DNA of 64,000 bases, from assembly GCF_900098745.1 (NCBI RefSeq), contig NZ_FQTT01000011.1, forward strand, positions 68,255 to 132,254, given 5' to 3'. Position numbers and translations under genes: made by a program. Positions 1-8,398 of the stretch are shown one piece after another. The stretch is from Actinomyces glycerinitolerans (lineage in GTDB: Bacteria; Actinomycetota; Actinomycetes; Actinomycetales; Actinomycetaceae). The notes beneath the pieces are model-generated. The model was not told where the DNA came from. It worked only from the letters and a program-made list of their open reading frames with translations, and did not search any database. Positions within the stretch are counted from its first letter, which is position 1. Each line of letters begins with the position of its first letter.

Positions 1-359
1 CCCCGCCACGGTGATGCCCGCCGGTGAGGTGATCGCCTCCTACCACGAGCTGTGGCACGTGGAGCAATCATTCCGCATGAGCAAGCACGACCTGCGGGCC
101 AGGCCCGTCTTCCACCACACCCACGACGCCATTCAAGCCCATCTCACCGCGGTGATGGCATCCCTGGCCGTCGCCCGCCACCTACAAGCCGCCACCGGCA
201 TCAGCATCAAACGACTCGTCCGCGAACTGCGGCCCCTCCAGGAAGTCACCATCACCATCAACGGCCACCAAATAACCGCCCAGCCCCAGCTCACCCAGAC
301 CGCACAGCAAATCCTCAACAACCTGAACGCCGCAGGGCACTAAACTGTCAGGACTCAGG
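1..359 (+). mobile_element. IS1634-type insertion sequence, 3' end (copy A, runs off left edge)
   Basis: The left edge lies inside a transposase reading frame that ends at 343, followed by a short tail ending in CAGG at about 359. That tail (342-359), read on the minus strand, matches the outer end of the second copy (1730-1746) imperfectly as a terminal inverted repeat, both beginning CCTGA. The copy appears to be inserted into, or deleted against, copy B, because copy B homology begins exactly at 360. Confidence 0.6.
2..343 (+). CDS. IS1634-family transposase, C-terminal part (5' end outside window)
   Basis: DDE-type transposase fragment of about 113 residues, in frame from base 2. It carries the family's C-terminal block (tyrosine-rich start, then HVEQSFRMSKHDLRARPVFH). 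The preceding residues PATVMPAGEVIAS are the same as the last residues of the oppositely oriented transposase at 355-1630, so the two are copies of one element. The coding sequence ends in a normal TAA. Whether the full gene is intact cannot be judged because the start lies left of the window. Confidence 0.7.
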   Translation, partial: PATVMPAGEVIASYHELWHVEQSFRMSKHDLRARPVFHHTHDAIQAHLTAVMASLAVARHLQAATGISIKRLVRELRPLQEVTITINGHQITAQPQLTQTAQQILNNLNAAGH

Positions 360-1630
360 AGGAGGCGATCACCTCACCGGCGGGCATCACGGTGGCGGGG
401 ATGTTGGTCACGTATCCTTTCAGCCCCGCCAAGCGGCGTGCTCTGGCTAGAGCCTTGTCATCCAGGACCTGGTCGCCCTTACGGGTGGTGACGAATCTGG
501 TGGCCTTGGGGCGCCTGTGGCCGGCGACCACCGCCCGCGCCCGGTTCTCCTGCGCGGTGAGGGTCTTGTTGTCCCTGGCGAACCGGCGCGCGCTGTAGGC
601 CCACACCGCGCGCCACGACCCGGGATACGCCTGAGCACTCCAGACGGGCTCATCACGGACGTTCTGGTCGCGTTCCCGGCTGGTGGAGCCTCGGCGTGGG
701 GTGATGGTGTCGATCACCTGCCCATCGGTGAAGGCGTCCCCATGCCAGGCGAAGTGGGCGTCCAGGTCCGCCGGGGCCTTGGTCATGCGGGACCCGACGA
801 TGAACCCCAACCCGGCCTGATCGAGTGCTTCGAGGTTGGCCGCGGAGAGCATGCCGGCGTCGGCGACCACGATCAGGTGCTCGGTCCCCGACGCCTTCCG
901 GAACTCCTCGATCATGGGGATCAGCGTGCTGGTCTCGGCCTTGTTGCCCTCCCAGCAGCCTATCTGTAGGGGGAAGCCCGCCCGATCCACCAGCAGCCCC
1001 ACGATGACCTGCGGGTCGACCCTGCGCTCCTTGGAGTAGCCGACCTTGCGTAGGTCGTCTTCCTTCTCGACCTCGAAGTACAGGGTCGTCACGTCATACA
1101 GGCACAGACTGAGGTCGCCGCGGCCGGTGACGTGCCGCAGGCAGGCGGCCTGAATACGGGAGCGGTAGTCGCCAGTAATGCAGCGGGCCAGGGACCGGAA
1201 CAAGGATGCCCGCGACACGCTGCCCACCCCCAGCTCACTGACTACGCGGGGTACTTGCTCCTTGCTGGTGGGCTCGATCAGCCGGGCAAGCACCATCTGC
1301 TTAAAGCCTTCATCCCCACCCACCGCTTCATCCAGCCCCAGGGCCTCATACGCCCCCGACAGGACATCCCACAGCAGGGCCGAGCGCTTGGACTCAACCA
1401 CCGCCGACGCGGCCTGGCCGGCGGCCTGCGGTGTCAGGCCGGCCAGGTCCAGCACCCCCCTGGCCTCCCCGGATCTTCTCCCGCCCAGCCTGAATCAGGG
1501 CCGCCAGCTCCGCCTCGTTGTGCGCTGAGCCCAGATGCTCCACAATCCGGCGCACCCCGTGCTCCTTAGCCACGATCTGCACCGCCGTAGCACCAGAAGC
1601 GGTACGCACCTTACGAACATACGGGCTCAC
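355..1630 (-). pseudogene. IS1634-family transposase, frameshifted and C-terminally truncated
   Basis: The N-terminal part starts with GTG at 1630 (MSPYVRKVRTASGATAVQIV, typical of the family). It is separated from the main part (VLDLAGLTPQAAG...) by a one-base shift at a run of six C on the plus strand (1455-1460). The main part includes the LYDVTTLYFE and VVADAGMLS segments of the DDE domain. It stops after EVIASS because the terminal repeat of copy A supplies a TGA. The homopolymer shift could be a sequencing error, but the missing C-terminus could not. Confidence 0.75.
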
Positions 1631-1746
1631 ACACCATCACTCTACCGCCCACCGGATTAGTGCCCCACGACCACCAACCCAACCGCACCACACCAACGAA
1701 AAAACCCGATCGTGACGCAGAGTCACCAAAAATGAGACGAGTCAGG
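360..1746 (-). mobile_element. IS1634-type insertion sequence, 3'-truncated (copy B)
   Basis: The element reads leftwards. Its outer end lies near 1746, where a CCTGA... terminal repeat interrupts the small gene at 1742-1936. Its inner end is lost at 360, where copy A begins. It lacks about 110 C-terminal transposase codons, and the transposase is also frameshifted, so it should be inactive alone. Confidence 0.6.
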
Positions 1747-1936
1747 TGTTACTCAGCGCCCCAGACGCCAGCACCGCCCGCGCCTGATCACGTGTATGCG
1801 CCACCTGCGCCCGGCCCAGCACCGAATCCACCTCCCGCCGCGACGCCCGCGCCACCGCCCGCGAAGACGGCCCCTCAAACGGCATCACACCCGTCGAGTA
1901 CGCCTCCGGCACCTGCGAAACCAGCTCACCAGACAT
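1742..1936 (-). pseudogene. small mobile-element protein truncated by the IS
   Basis: Sixty-four codons from ATG at 1936, preceded at normal distance by GGAGGGG on the minus strand. The sequence (FEGPSSRAVARASRREVDSVLGRAQVAHTRDQARAVLASGAL) resembles the start of a family of small actinobacterial phage- or plasmid-associated proteins that normally continues well beyond this point. This is from memory of the pattern, not a search. The stop codon lies inside the terminal repeat of the insertion sequence, so the gene was most likely cut by the insertion. It is divergent from the integrase-like gene at 2096. Confidence 0.5.
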
Positions 1937-2095
1937 GCTCAATCCCCTCCGATACGTCCGCCCGACCCGCCAGACCCCTGCAGCCAGGCTGATAACAGCC
2001 GATGCGGACACAAACCAAGGTAAACCGTTGAAATCACGCCGCAAAGCATAAGCGTGATAACACCAAACAGAGCGCCGAAAGAGTACGATCGCCCC

Positions 2096-2560
2096 ATGTC
2101 GAACCAGCCGGACACCCCAGCACGCCACGAAGCCTCAGCCGCACCAGAACAAGCCAAACCCGCCAACGACTCCCCACCAACGAGTCCGGTACCCGAGCCG
2201 GGCACGCCAACCGACGACGCCACCGACGTCCGCCGCTACCCCGACTACCTCATGGACTTCCCGCCAGGCATCGGCCCCGACACCGCTCAGCGCTGGCAAC
2301 GCTTCTTCGAACTACGCGAAGACATCCTCCTCGACTACGGCTACCACACCGCCCGCGCCTACTGGGCAGACCTCCAAGACATCTTCGAATGGGCCATCCA
2401 GCGCGACAAGGACGTCCTCAACCTCACCGAACGCGATCTCACCCAGTACCGCGCCCTCCTCCGCCGCCGCAAGTACTCCGAGAACACCATCCGCCGCCGC
2501 ATGGTCACCTGGAACAAGCTCCAAGCACGACTAGAACAAGACACCGAACCGCAGACCTGA
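2096..2560 (+). CDS. integrase-like SAM/core-binding domain protein, no catalytic domain
   Basis: 154 residues. The first 45 are proline- and alanine-rich and probably disordered. Residues about 60-150 look like the N-terminal SAM-like core-binding domain of tyrosine recombinases (LREDILLDYGYHTARAYWADL ... LTERDLTQYRALLRRRKYSENTIRRRMVTW). The catalytic R-H-R-Y domain is absent, and none was seen in any frame downstream to 3000. It is therefore either a truncated integrase or a stand-alone DNA-binding protein. ATG at 2096 is preferred over an upstream GTG-type start because the family-like sequence begins there; no strong ribosome site is visible. Confidence 0.5.
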   Translation: MSNQPDTPARHEASAAPEQAKPANDSPPTSPVPEPGTPTDDATDVRRYPDYLMDFPPGIGPDTAQRWQRFFELREDILLDYGYHTARAYWADLQDIFEWAIQRDKDVLNLTERDLTQYRALLRRRKYSENTIRRRMVTWNKLQARLEQDTEPQT

Positions 2561-3135
2561 GGCCGATTAGACAGCAACCGGAAGCGAGCCTCCCCGCGCC
2601 AGACACGCCGCCACACAGCCCCTAGAGGCAGTTGGCCGCCAGCTCCAAACCCCACGAAACCGCCGATTCGCGGCACAACTCGCTCACGAAATCACCCAGA
2701 CCACCCAGGAAGCATGTAGTGTACGTAGCCATGGGTCACAAGCCCAGCAGCGCCAGGGTGCTGATGAACGGCAACAACATGCGGACGTCACCGAAGGACG
2801 TCCGCACAACACGTTGTGAGCCCTCGCAGCAGAACCGCTGCACCCCTTCAGCAAGCATCCCTAGCCTGGACTGCACCACAAACGTCACCCCTGTATCCAC
2901 CGGAAGAACCACCATGCGACATACCAACTAAAGCCGTTGCGTGCGCTGGACGAGCAACGGCACTGGACATGCCGCTATTAATTGTCGTATACTATGAGTA
3001 TAAACAATTAAATGGTAAGTCCCTGTGGAGAACTCTGAACACACAAGCAACAACGAAAGGAACTGGCCACGCGCAATCCGTGAACCACTTGGGCGTGTTG
3101 CGGGTAGGCTGTTCTGGCAGGAGGATATGTGTAAA
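2561..3135. other. intergenic region with two dyads, no convincing gene
   Basis: Open frames here look like shadows. Two inverted repeats stand out. At 2780-2806 there are 10-bp perfect arms (TGCGGACGTC/GACGTCCGCA) with a 7-nt loop. At 2978-3011 the arms are 8 bp (TTAATTGT/ACAATTAA) around an AT-rich centre rich in GTATA. The second lies about 125 bp before the small gene at 3136 and could be its operator. Base composition falls sharply towards AT from about 2970. Confidence 0.5.
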
Positions 3136-3336
3136 ATGCCTGGGTTGGCAACGAAACAGCGGGCAGACAAGAAGGACAAGACCGAGTCATTTGAAGAGAA
3201 GCGTGCGAGGATACTCAAGCAGAAGCTTAAGTACCGAAAGGATCCGCGCAAGCGGTTTGTCCCGGCAACCAACTATCGGGACGCGCCACGCCAAGCGAAT
3301 ACGCCGATACCTAAGTTAACCAATTCAAGCAAGTAG
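3136..3336 (+). CDS. small basic protein, unknown
   Basis: 66 residues, very rich in Lys/Arg (KQRADKKDKTESFEEKRARILKQKLKYRKDPRKR), no membrane segment. I chose ATG at 3136 because CAGGAGGAT ends about 9 nt upstream; ATG at 3127 in the same frame is too close to that site, and a GTG at 3025 lacks one. It directly precedes the seven-TM protein gene (51 bp gap, same strand). The high charge suggests nucleic-acid or membrane-surface binding, but no family was recognised. Confidence 0.5.
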   Translation: MPGLATKQRADKKDKTESFEEKRARILKQKLKYRKDPRKRFVPATNYRDAPRQANTPIPKLTNSSK

Positions 3337-3387
3337 CAAGGCTAAATACGTTGATATGGCATCGTAGCTGATGGTAAGGGGCCGCTA

Positions 3388-5247
3388 GTGCTTGCGAAGA
3401 GGCGTAGGTGTCCCGCAAAGACTCCACAACCGGTGGGTGCGACTAACCGCGCATGCCCCGATCGTAGGTCGCTCATCGAATACGCACGTAGTTATGCTGA
3501 TGCGTATGACGACCGGAAGGAGTGGTTGGTCAGGAGGGTGCGTACCTACGAGTTGATTGACAGCAATTCGCTCCGTTGCCGCTTCTCATATGATATAGAC
3601 TTTGCCAGACTTCAATCGTTTGGTCTCGAGGAGCAGCGTGGCCAAATGATCGTCCCTCTAGACGGTCTAGGGAGGCGGCCGTTTATTTCTGTTAGCCTTC
3701 AAGGACCATGGGGGGCCGGTACCTGCCTAGCTACTCGAAGAGAAAACACGCGCATTGCATGCTATATATTGTTTGGCAAGTTGGCCAAAATCGGCGTGCC
3801 CTTACGTAAGGTCAAACAGTCTACTATACAACTCGTGTACGATATCCTGCTGGGCGCGAATAACCAGGCAGTATCAGATGCGCTAGACGAACTTGATGCA
3901 GCTGCCATGTGCAATGGTCGCATCGACAGCTCTACTACGGAATGGGATAGTTGGATAAGGAATGAGAGTTTTCGCGACCTTATCAAATGGTTCGCAGATG
4001 GATTCCTTCTATGCGTAAGCATGCCCGCTTCTCGATCTGTTCCTCGCGGCGTGTTGAAAATTCGATGGATCGAGACACTTTCAGCGTGGGGGATGGAGCA
4101 AATTGATGCGGAAGGTGTCGCGAGCGGATTTCGACGGCTGGTTTACAGGATCCGCCGCCGGTTGTCTTTTTATGGTATAAGTCCTCCAGTAATTGGATTT
4201 GAAGAGTTTCTTGATCCAGACATCAGCACGCATTTCAGGTTTATTGTGCCGCCCGGTATGCGTCCAGAGACGGTGTCACCCGATGAAGACATGACAGTTC
4301 AATACGGCGGGAACACGGTATCGTTTTACCGTAGGGCTTCGCCTGTTGACGACTATGAGGTGGCGAGACCGAGACTTTTCCTCAACGTCAAGCGCGCACT
4401 ATTTACATTCCCTGCGCTAATCGGGGCGATAGTGTCGCTCTTTGTGGTTTGCACGATTTCTTATGGATATCTGACGGAAAGTGCATCTGAAGGCGCATCA
4501 GACGCCGTGACTATCGCGGCTCTTCTTCCGGCATTGATTGCGTCATACGTGGCGCTCAACGATGAACACGAGTCCGTCAGTGTTGCACTGGGATTTAGGC
4601 GCCTGCTACTGGTGTTGGGTGTGCTTGGCGCTGTTTTATTCGCTTTGGTTACTTCAACGTGGAATACTCGTAGGGAGTTGAGCGTCGACCAATGCGGGAT
4701 TGTAATGGCAGCTATTCTGCTTGAGTGGTCGCTAATCGTTTTCTTCTTATTTGAAGTTGGCAGAGTAGAGACGTGGCGCCACGAACGCAGCCGAGGAAAC
4801 AGGGGCATGTGGCTGACTGGTCTTACTGTATTAGCCATCGGCGTTCTTGTTGGCGTTGCTTGCTTTTTCTTTTCTCGCGACCCCTGGTTGTACGTGCCAT
4901 CGAAGTTGTACGTGCCGTTGAACCTGAGGAAAGTTCTGCACGGTTTGTTTATTTTCGTTGTAGTCGTGCTCGCTGCCTGCTGCATTGTCGCCTTCAGAAG
5001 ATGGATCCTGTGTAGGTTGGAGAATCGAGGCGACAAGCCGTCAGACGATTCTGCTCGGCGAATTGGTTTACTTGCGGGTGTAGGGTTCTTGGTCGCTGCT
5101 TGTAGTGTGATCGGCCTAGGAACCTATTGGGTGTACTCCAAGTTGAATCGCTCGACAATCCGCGAGTCAGAAGAGTCGCGAGCGCTACAACGTGCGGTTG
5201 TAGAGACCCCCGAAAATGGTTTGACATCTGAGGAGAGCAGTGTTTGA
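3388..5247 (+). CDS. large membrane protein with N-terminal soluble domain, unknown
   Basis: 619 residues from GTG at 3388, with AAGGGG a few bases upstream. Residues 1-335 form a soluble region with no recognised motif. From about 337 there are seven hydrophobic segments (about 337-358, 374-391, 406-423, 438-458, 473-495, 515-536, 558-583), and the tail is acidic. Codon use and base composition are clearly less GC-rich than in neighbouring genes, indicating recent transfer. The end overlaps the next gene by 8 bp, so the two are probably translated together. A soluble sensor on a multi-TM effector is one possible reading; nothing in the sequence proves it. Confidence 0.65.
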   Translation: MLAKRRRCPAKTPQPVGATNRACPDRRSLIEYARSYADAYDDRKEWLVRRVRTYELIDSNSLRCRFSYDIDFARLQSFGLEEQRGQMIVPLDGLGRRPFISVSLQGPWGAGTCLATRRENTRIACYILFGKLAKIGVPLRKVKQSTIQLVYDILLGANNQAVSDALDELDAAAMCNGRIDSSTTEWDSWIRNESFRDLIKWFADGFLLCVSMPASRSVPRGVLKIRWIETLSAWGMEQIDAEGVASGFRRLVYRIRRRLSFYGISPPVIGFEEFLDPDISTHFRFIVPPGMRPETVSPDEDMTVQYGGNTVSFYRRASPVDDYEVARPRLFLNVKRALFTFPALIGAIVSLFVVCTISYGYLTESASEGASDAVTIAALLPALIASYVALNDEHESVSVALGFRRLLLVLGVLGAVLFALVTSTWNTRRELSVDQCGIVMAAILLEWSLIVFFLFEVGRVETWRHERSRGNRGMWLTGLTVLAIGVLVGVACFFFSRDPWLYVPSKLYVPLNLRKVLHGLFIFVVVVLAACCIVAFRRWILCRLENRGDKPSDDSARRIGLLAGVGFLVAACSVIGLGTYWVYSKLNRSTIRESEESRALQRAVVETPENGLTSEESSV

Positions 5248-5977
5248 CCTTACGCCAATCTATCCGCTTGCGGTAACGAGCCCCGATGACGACGGCTTGG
5301 ACGCTGGATTCGCTTGGTGCGCCGCGCACATGCAGGACGGCGATCACATCACCGTCTGGACGCACCAGAAGAGCAACCTCCACAACAACCCGAAACTTGA
5401 AGAGTTTGTTGAGCGCTATTCAGATGTCGACCATGTCACCGCTCGTGGCGGTGTCCATATCCGCCGTAACGGCCCAGTGCTGATGGCCTGGGCAGATCAG
5501 ACGGACATCGCTGAACTCATCAAGTCCAACAGCAATTCGATTCGGGCGCTCTGCGTTGTGTACTGGGACGAAGACAAGCTGCGCGCGTGGGTTACGGAAG
5601 CTCAGCCAGAGCTGCTTGGGGATACTTCGGTATGGGATGTCGCCGTCGATCCGCTCGATCCGGTGGTTGAGGAAGCGTTGAAGAGCCTGACCCGCGTCAT
5701 CAACCACAACAACACGATCGCCGGTGGGTACGAGAAAGACAGGGTGGTGCCCGTGCTGTTGGCGCTGCATGACGCCGGCTACAAGCTCGACGGCGCTCGC
5801 ATGGCTGGTTGGGCTGTCGCCAACGGCTGGACCGGAGGAAACCCGGCGAAACTTGAGGAATTTGTCGAGGCGATCGAGGCTGGCAAACGACTTCGCTCAC
5901 GGGGACGGGTTCCTCGCGATTACATCCAGCAACTCAAAGCGAGGGTTGCTGAGGCTGAAGAGAAGACGGACGGCTGA
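5240..5977 (+). CDS. hypothetical protein, partner of the seven-TM protein
   Basis: 245 residues from GTG at 5240, with GAGGAG immediately upstream and an 8-bp overlap with the preceding gene. The protein is soluble and acidic. The N-terminal half (residues 10-130) alternates strands and helices (DDDGLDAGFAWCAAHMQDGDHITVWT..., later VLMAWADQTDIAELI) like a Rossmann-type fold. The C-terminal half is helical (VVPVLLALHDAGYKLDGARMAGWAVANGWTG). No nucleotide-binding or nuclease motif was found. Its GC content is higher than that of its operon partner, so the pair may have been joined from different sources. Confidence 0.6.
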   Translation: MFDLTPIYPLAVTSPDDDGLDAGFAWCAAHMQDGDHITVWTHQKSNLHNNPKLEEFVERYSDVDHVTARGGVHIRRNGPVLMAWADQTDIAELIKSNSNSIRALCVVYWDEDKLRAWVTEAQPELLGDTSVWDVAVDPLDPVVEEALKSLTRVINHNNTIAGGYEKDRVVPVLLALHDAGYKLDGARMAGWAVANGWTGGNPAKLEEFVEAIEAGKRLRSRGRVPRDYIQQLKARVAEAEEKTDG

Positions 5978-6038
5978 CCAGGTCTGTTATGGCAGATGGT
6001 GGGGCAGGTCGGAGCCATATTCACGGTGACGCTCGTCT

Positions 6039-6380
6039 TCAGTCGTTTGCCGCTTGCTCCACGGTCGACCGCACATGGCCCACCAGGAACCAGTACCACC
6101 CAGGAGACACCAGGACCATGTAGTCCGGTGCGCCGCCTGCTCGGACGGAGCAGCTGCGCGGGTCGGCGAACGACTCGTCGATCGGCAGGTCGACCGGCAG
6201 GCCGCCGTTGTGCACGAGCTCGCAGCGCATCCACTTGTAGAACAGGAGGTCCAGATCCACCTGCTCGCCGCGGTACTCGACGTTGATCGTCCAGTCGTGG
6301 CTGTCCTTCATGAATGCCACGAAGTTGGCGCAGTTCTTGTAGGTAGACGCCCAAGGCCGCACAGCTGGCTCGCTGCACAG
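6039..6380 (-). pseudogene. C-terminal fragment of a conserved hypothetical protein
   Basis: The minus-strand frame contains protein-like sequence (CANFVAFMKDSHDWTINVEY ... LFYKWMRCELVHNGGLPVDL ... GWYWFLVGHVRSTVEQAAND), but the residues further upstream in the same frame are unlike protein and overlap the promoter of the divergent gene at 6470. No start codon with a ribosome site is seen near the beginning of the protein-like part. I read it as a 5'-deleted gene remnant; a short intact gene starting around 6380 is possible. Confidence 0.4.
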
Positions 6381-6414
6381 TCCATGACGGCGGTCAGTGA
6401 GCGAGAGCGACAGC

Positions 6415-6443
6415 TTGGTTGTGGCTGGGCGGCGGTCTACAGT
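6415..6443 (+). promoter_or_regulatory. predicted promoter of the gene at 6470
   Basis: TTGGTT (6415-6420), 17 bp, TACAGT (6438-6443). The start codon is 27 bp downstream of the -10 box, with AAGGAG between. Confidence 0.45.
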
Positions 6444-6469
6444 TGGAGTCTGGAGAACGAAGGAGTCCA

Positions 6470-6781
6470 ATGGCTGGGATCGAGAACCTCGGCGCGTACG
6501 GTGAACTAACAACCGCTGCGAAGGCAGCTGGGGGTGTTGAACAGCTGATCGCCAACCTTGAGGCGGCTGCGGTGTCACGAGCGGCGACGAGGCTACGTGT
6601 TCAGGGTGTCGCTCTCGGGGTGGGCGGTGTGCTCAGCGTGTTGAGCCTCGGTGGTGTCGCGTACTACGCCTATCGGCAGAGGACTCAGGAGCGCGCTGCG
6701 GCTCACGAGGTTGCCAGAGCAGAACTGCGGGAGGCGATCGGAGCCGAGCAACAGGCGCCTGGCGAAGACATCGAAGCCTGA
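6470..6781 (+). CDS. small single-pass membrane protein, unknown
   Basis: 103 residues from ATG at 6470 with AAGGAG at 6460-6465. Residues about 45-67 form one membrane segment (GVALGVGGVLSVLSLGGVAYYAY). Before it lies an alanine-rich helix, and after it a charged helix likely to be coiled coil (QRTQERAAAHEVARAELREAI). It stands alone between a gene fragment and the XRE regulator read from the other strand. Function not recognised. Confidence 0.55.
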   Translation: MAGIENLGAYGELTTAAKAAGGVEQLIANLEAAAVSRAATRLRVQGVALGVGGVLSVLSLGGVAYYAYRQRTQERAAAHEVARAELREAIGAEQQAPGEDIEA

Positions 6782-6847
6782 GGGCGACACACCGTCTGCG
6801 CAGCTCGCGGAATACGGCTCCCGCCTCCGGCCTCAACGCACCGTCCC

Positions 6848-7069
6848 TCAGTCGCGTGGTGTCATCAGCTCTCGTGGGTCTACTCCGATCTGCTCGGCGA
6901 TGCGTTCTAGGCTTTTGAGGGTGAGGTTGCGTTCGCCTCGTTCGATGCCGCCCATGTAGGTGCGGTGGACTCCCAGGAGGTCGGCGAAGGCTTCTTGGCT
7001 CAGGCCTCGCTGGAGGCGGTAGGTACGTAGGTTGCGGCCAACGGTCTTCTGTAGGTCCCCAACAGCCAT
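6848..7069 (-). CDS. XRE-family HTH regulator, copy 1
   Basis: 73 residues from ATG at 7069 (GTG at 7075 is in frame); neither has a ribosome site, so translation may be leaderless. A cro/C1-type helix-turn-helix covers residues about 8-65 (RTYRLQRGLSQEAFADLLGV ... GIERGERNLTLKSLERIAEQIGV). The first roughly 65 residues are identical to copy 2 at 10278, but the tail differs (RELMTPRD). The two genes face outwards from a shared 3.1-kb interior. The upstream dyad (7092-7119) is the likely autoregulatory operator and also sits before the divergent gene at 7149. Confidence 0.8.
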   Translation of the reverse strand: MAVGDLQKTVGRNLRTYRLQRGLSQEAFADLLGVHRTYMGGIERGERNLTLKSLERIAEQIGVDPRELMTPRD

Positions 7070-7119
7070 GAGCACGAGACTGAACGGCCGCTACTTGAAA
7101 GTCTACAGACTTATGAGTA
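6894..7119. repeat. inverted repeat, left arm (226 bp)
   Basis: This segment is the reverse complement of 10228-10453, with one mismatch seen inside the operator dyad and no gap. It covers most of the XRE gene plus its operator. Identity ends inside the XRE coding sequence and just beyond the dyad. Confidence 0.85.
7092..7119. promoter_or_regulatory. XRE operator dyad, copy 1
   Basis: Read on the minus strand: outer arms TACTC and (C)AAGTA, inner arms AAGTCT/AGACTT around GT. It lies between XRE copy 1 (minus) and the DUF6907-like gene (plus). Copy 2 has the fully symmetric outer arm GAGTA. Confidence 0.6.
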
Positions 7120-7148
7120 TCGTCGACGGGCATGGAGAGGCTCTAGTG

Positions 7149-7475
7149 ATGGGAGCGAACCCAGCCCCGAAGCTCCCAGGAGTCATCTGCCCGGAGTGGT
7201 GTACCGCAGACCATCAGATTCAGTCACCTGACGACCTGCTCCACGAGGCGCCGGCCCTGGCAGTGCCCTGCGTGCAGATACAGCGCGCCCGGGGTGATGG
7301 CTCGCCGGCGCGCAGTGCAGTGCCAGCCAAACTAAGCGTCGTGCAGTACCAATACCACGGTGATACCGAGACCTGGGTCTACATCGGAGACGGGTTCTCT
7401 GGCCTGGACCTGAGTCTTGAGAGCGCCCGCAGGCTGGCAGCGGCTCTGGGCTCATACCTAACCCACCACAACTGA
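7149..7475 (+). CDS. DUF6907-like small protein
   Basis: 108 residues from ATG at 7149, with GGAGAGG about 9 bp upstream. The N-terminal motif CPEWCTADHQ and the C-terminal LDLSLESARRLAAALGSYL match the pattern I know for DUF6907 proteins of actinobacteria, small proteins often coded beside XRE regulators. The two cysteines and histidine (C-x2-WC-x2-DH) might bind a metal. It reads away from the XRE operator into the cassette, so it is a candidate target of that regulator. Confidence 0.6.
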   Translation: MGANPAPKLPGVICPEWCTADHQIQSPDDLLHEAPALAVPCVQIQRARGDGSPARSAVPAKLSVVQYQYHGDTETWVYIGDGFSGLDLSLESARRLAAALGSYLTHHN

Positions 7476-7616
7476 CCAGCCCCGGCGCTAATCAGTGACG
7501 CCGAAGCACGGGTCGGTGAGCAACGATCCTGCCATGGCCACCAGCAACAAGAGGCGCCCGGTGGTCACATTCGCTCATCCCGGCCAAGTTTCCCAGCGCC
7601 ACATCAGCCCGTGAGG

Positions 7617-8120
7617 CTAGGCTGCACCACCAGCCGGCTTCAGTACCTCAGCTTCCACCACACGAAGTCGCTTATCTAGGTCCTCATACAGGCGGTGGTC
7701 GGCCGTCTCGCGGCTGCCTTCCTCAAGGAGCACATCGTGGCGCAGCGCAGCGACCTCTTTGCGAATCTCCTCCTGGCCGGCTTCGAGCCTCTTCTGCCCG
7801 GCTTGCAAGTCCTTGAAGCGCTCGTCCACACGCAGCTCAAGATCCCTGACAACGTCCACCAGCGTCCTGCGATCCTCACGCATGTCAGCAAGCTGCCGGT
7901 CGATATGCTCGAACCTCTGGTCAATCTCCTTGAAGCGCTCATCAACGCTTTTGAACCCTTCGGCCATCGTCCGGGTGAGTTTGTCGACAGTGTCGGCTAT
8001 AGTGTCCACTTTAATTGTCAGGGTGTTCACCCTGTCCGCCGAAACGTCCACCCTACTAGCCAAAGTGTCGAATCGGCCGTTTAATGCTTTGATTTCCTTC
8101 GCTAGATCGTCATTTGTCAT
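7617..8120 (-). CDS. coiled-coil protein, unknown
   Basis: 167 residues from ATG at 8120 (MTNDDLAKEIKALNGRFDTL). Longer starts up to 8204 add an unrelated-looking leader. Nearly the whole protein has heptad periodicity (VDTIADTVDKLTRTMAEGFKSVDERFKEIDQRFEHIDRQL...), predicting a long, probably oligomeric rod. No membrane segment or signal peptide. No clear ribosome site. It is divergent from the two-TM protein at 8399. A structural or tethering role is possible; the family was not recognised. Confidence 0.6.
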   Translation of the reverse strand: MTNDDLAKEIKALNGRFDTLASRVDVSADRVNTLTIKVDTIADTVDKLTRTMAEGFKSVDERFKEIDQRFEHIDRQLADMREDRRTLVDVVRDLELRVDERFKDLQAGQKRLEAGQEEIRKEVAALRHDVLLEEGSRETADHRLYEDLDKRLRVVEAEVLKPAGGAA

Positions 8121-8359
8121 ACATCTATTTAAACACAAGCTCGGAGTGAATACAATATCAATGATATCTGCTGCCAACTTGTCTTGCGTAGGTAGCCACG
8201 ACAACTTCTATTACTGGAGTTGGTAGACTGCGCCCTACGGACTGCTGCATCGACGTCAGCTGTCGCTGTGTCATGGCGAAATACTGGCGCGTGCCGCTGT
8301 ATGTCCTCGGCGATCTGAATCAGAGGAGATGAAGTAATACTATTTGAGTTGTATTGTAC

Positions 8360-8388
8360 TTGGATTGTCGAATGATTGCTGCTATAAT
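8360..8388 (+). promoter_or_regulatory. strong sigma-A-type promoter, nearly leaderless
   Basis: TTGGAT (8360-8365), 17-bp spacer, consensus TATAAT (8383-8388). The expected start of transcription is about 8395, only about 4 nt before the ATG at 8399, leaving no room for a ribosome site. Confidence 0.6.
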
Positions 8389-8398
8389 CAGAGCATAG

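Noticed and set aside
1..400. 41-bp inverted repeat (1-41 and 360-400) suggesting an invertible transposase end
   Set aside because: Inverting the segment would restore the transposase, but the repeat is simply shared sequence of two IS copies cut by the window edge. The one-base difference and the terminal repeat at 342-359 fit two separate elements better.
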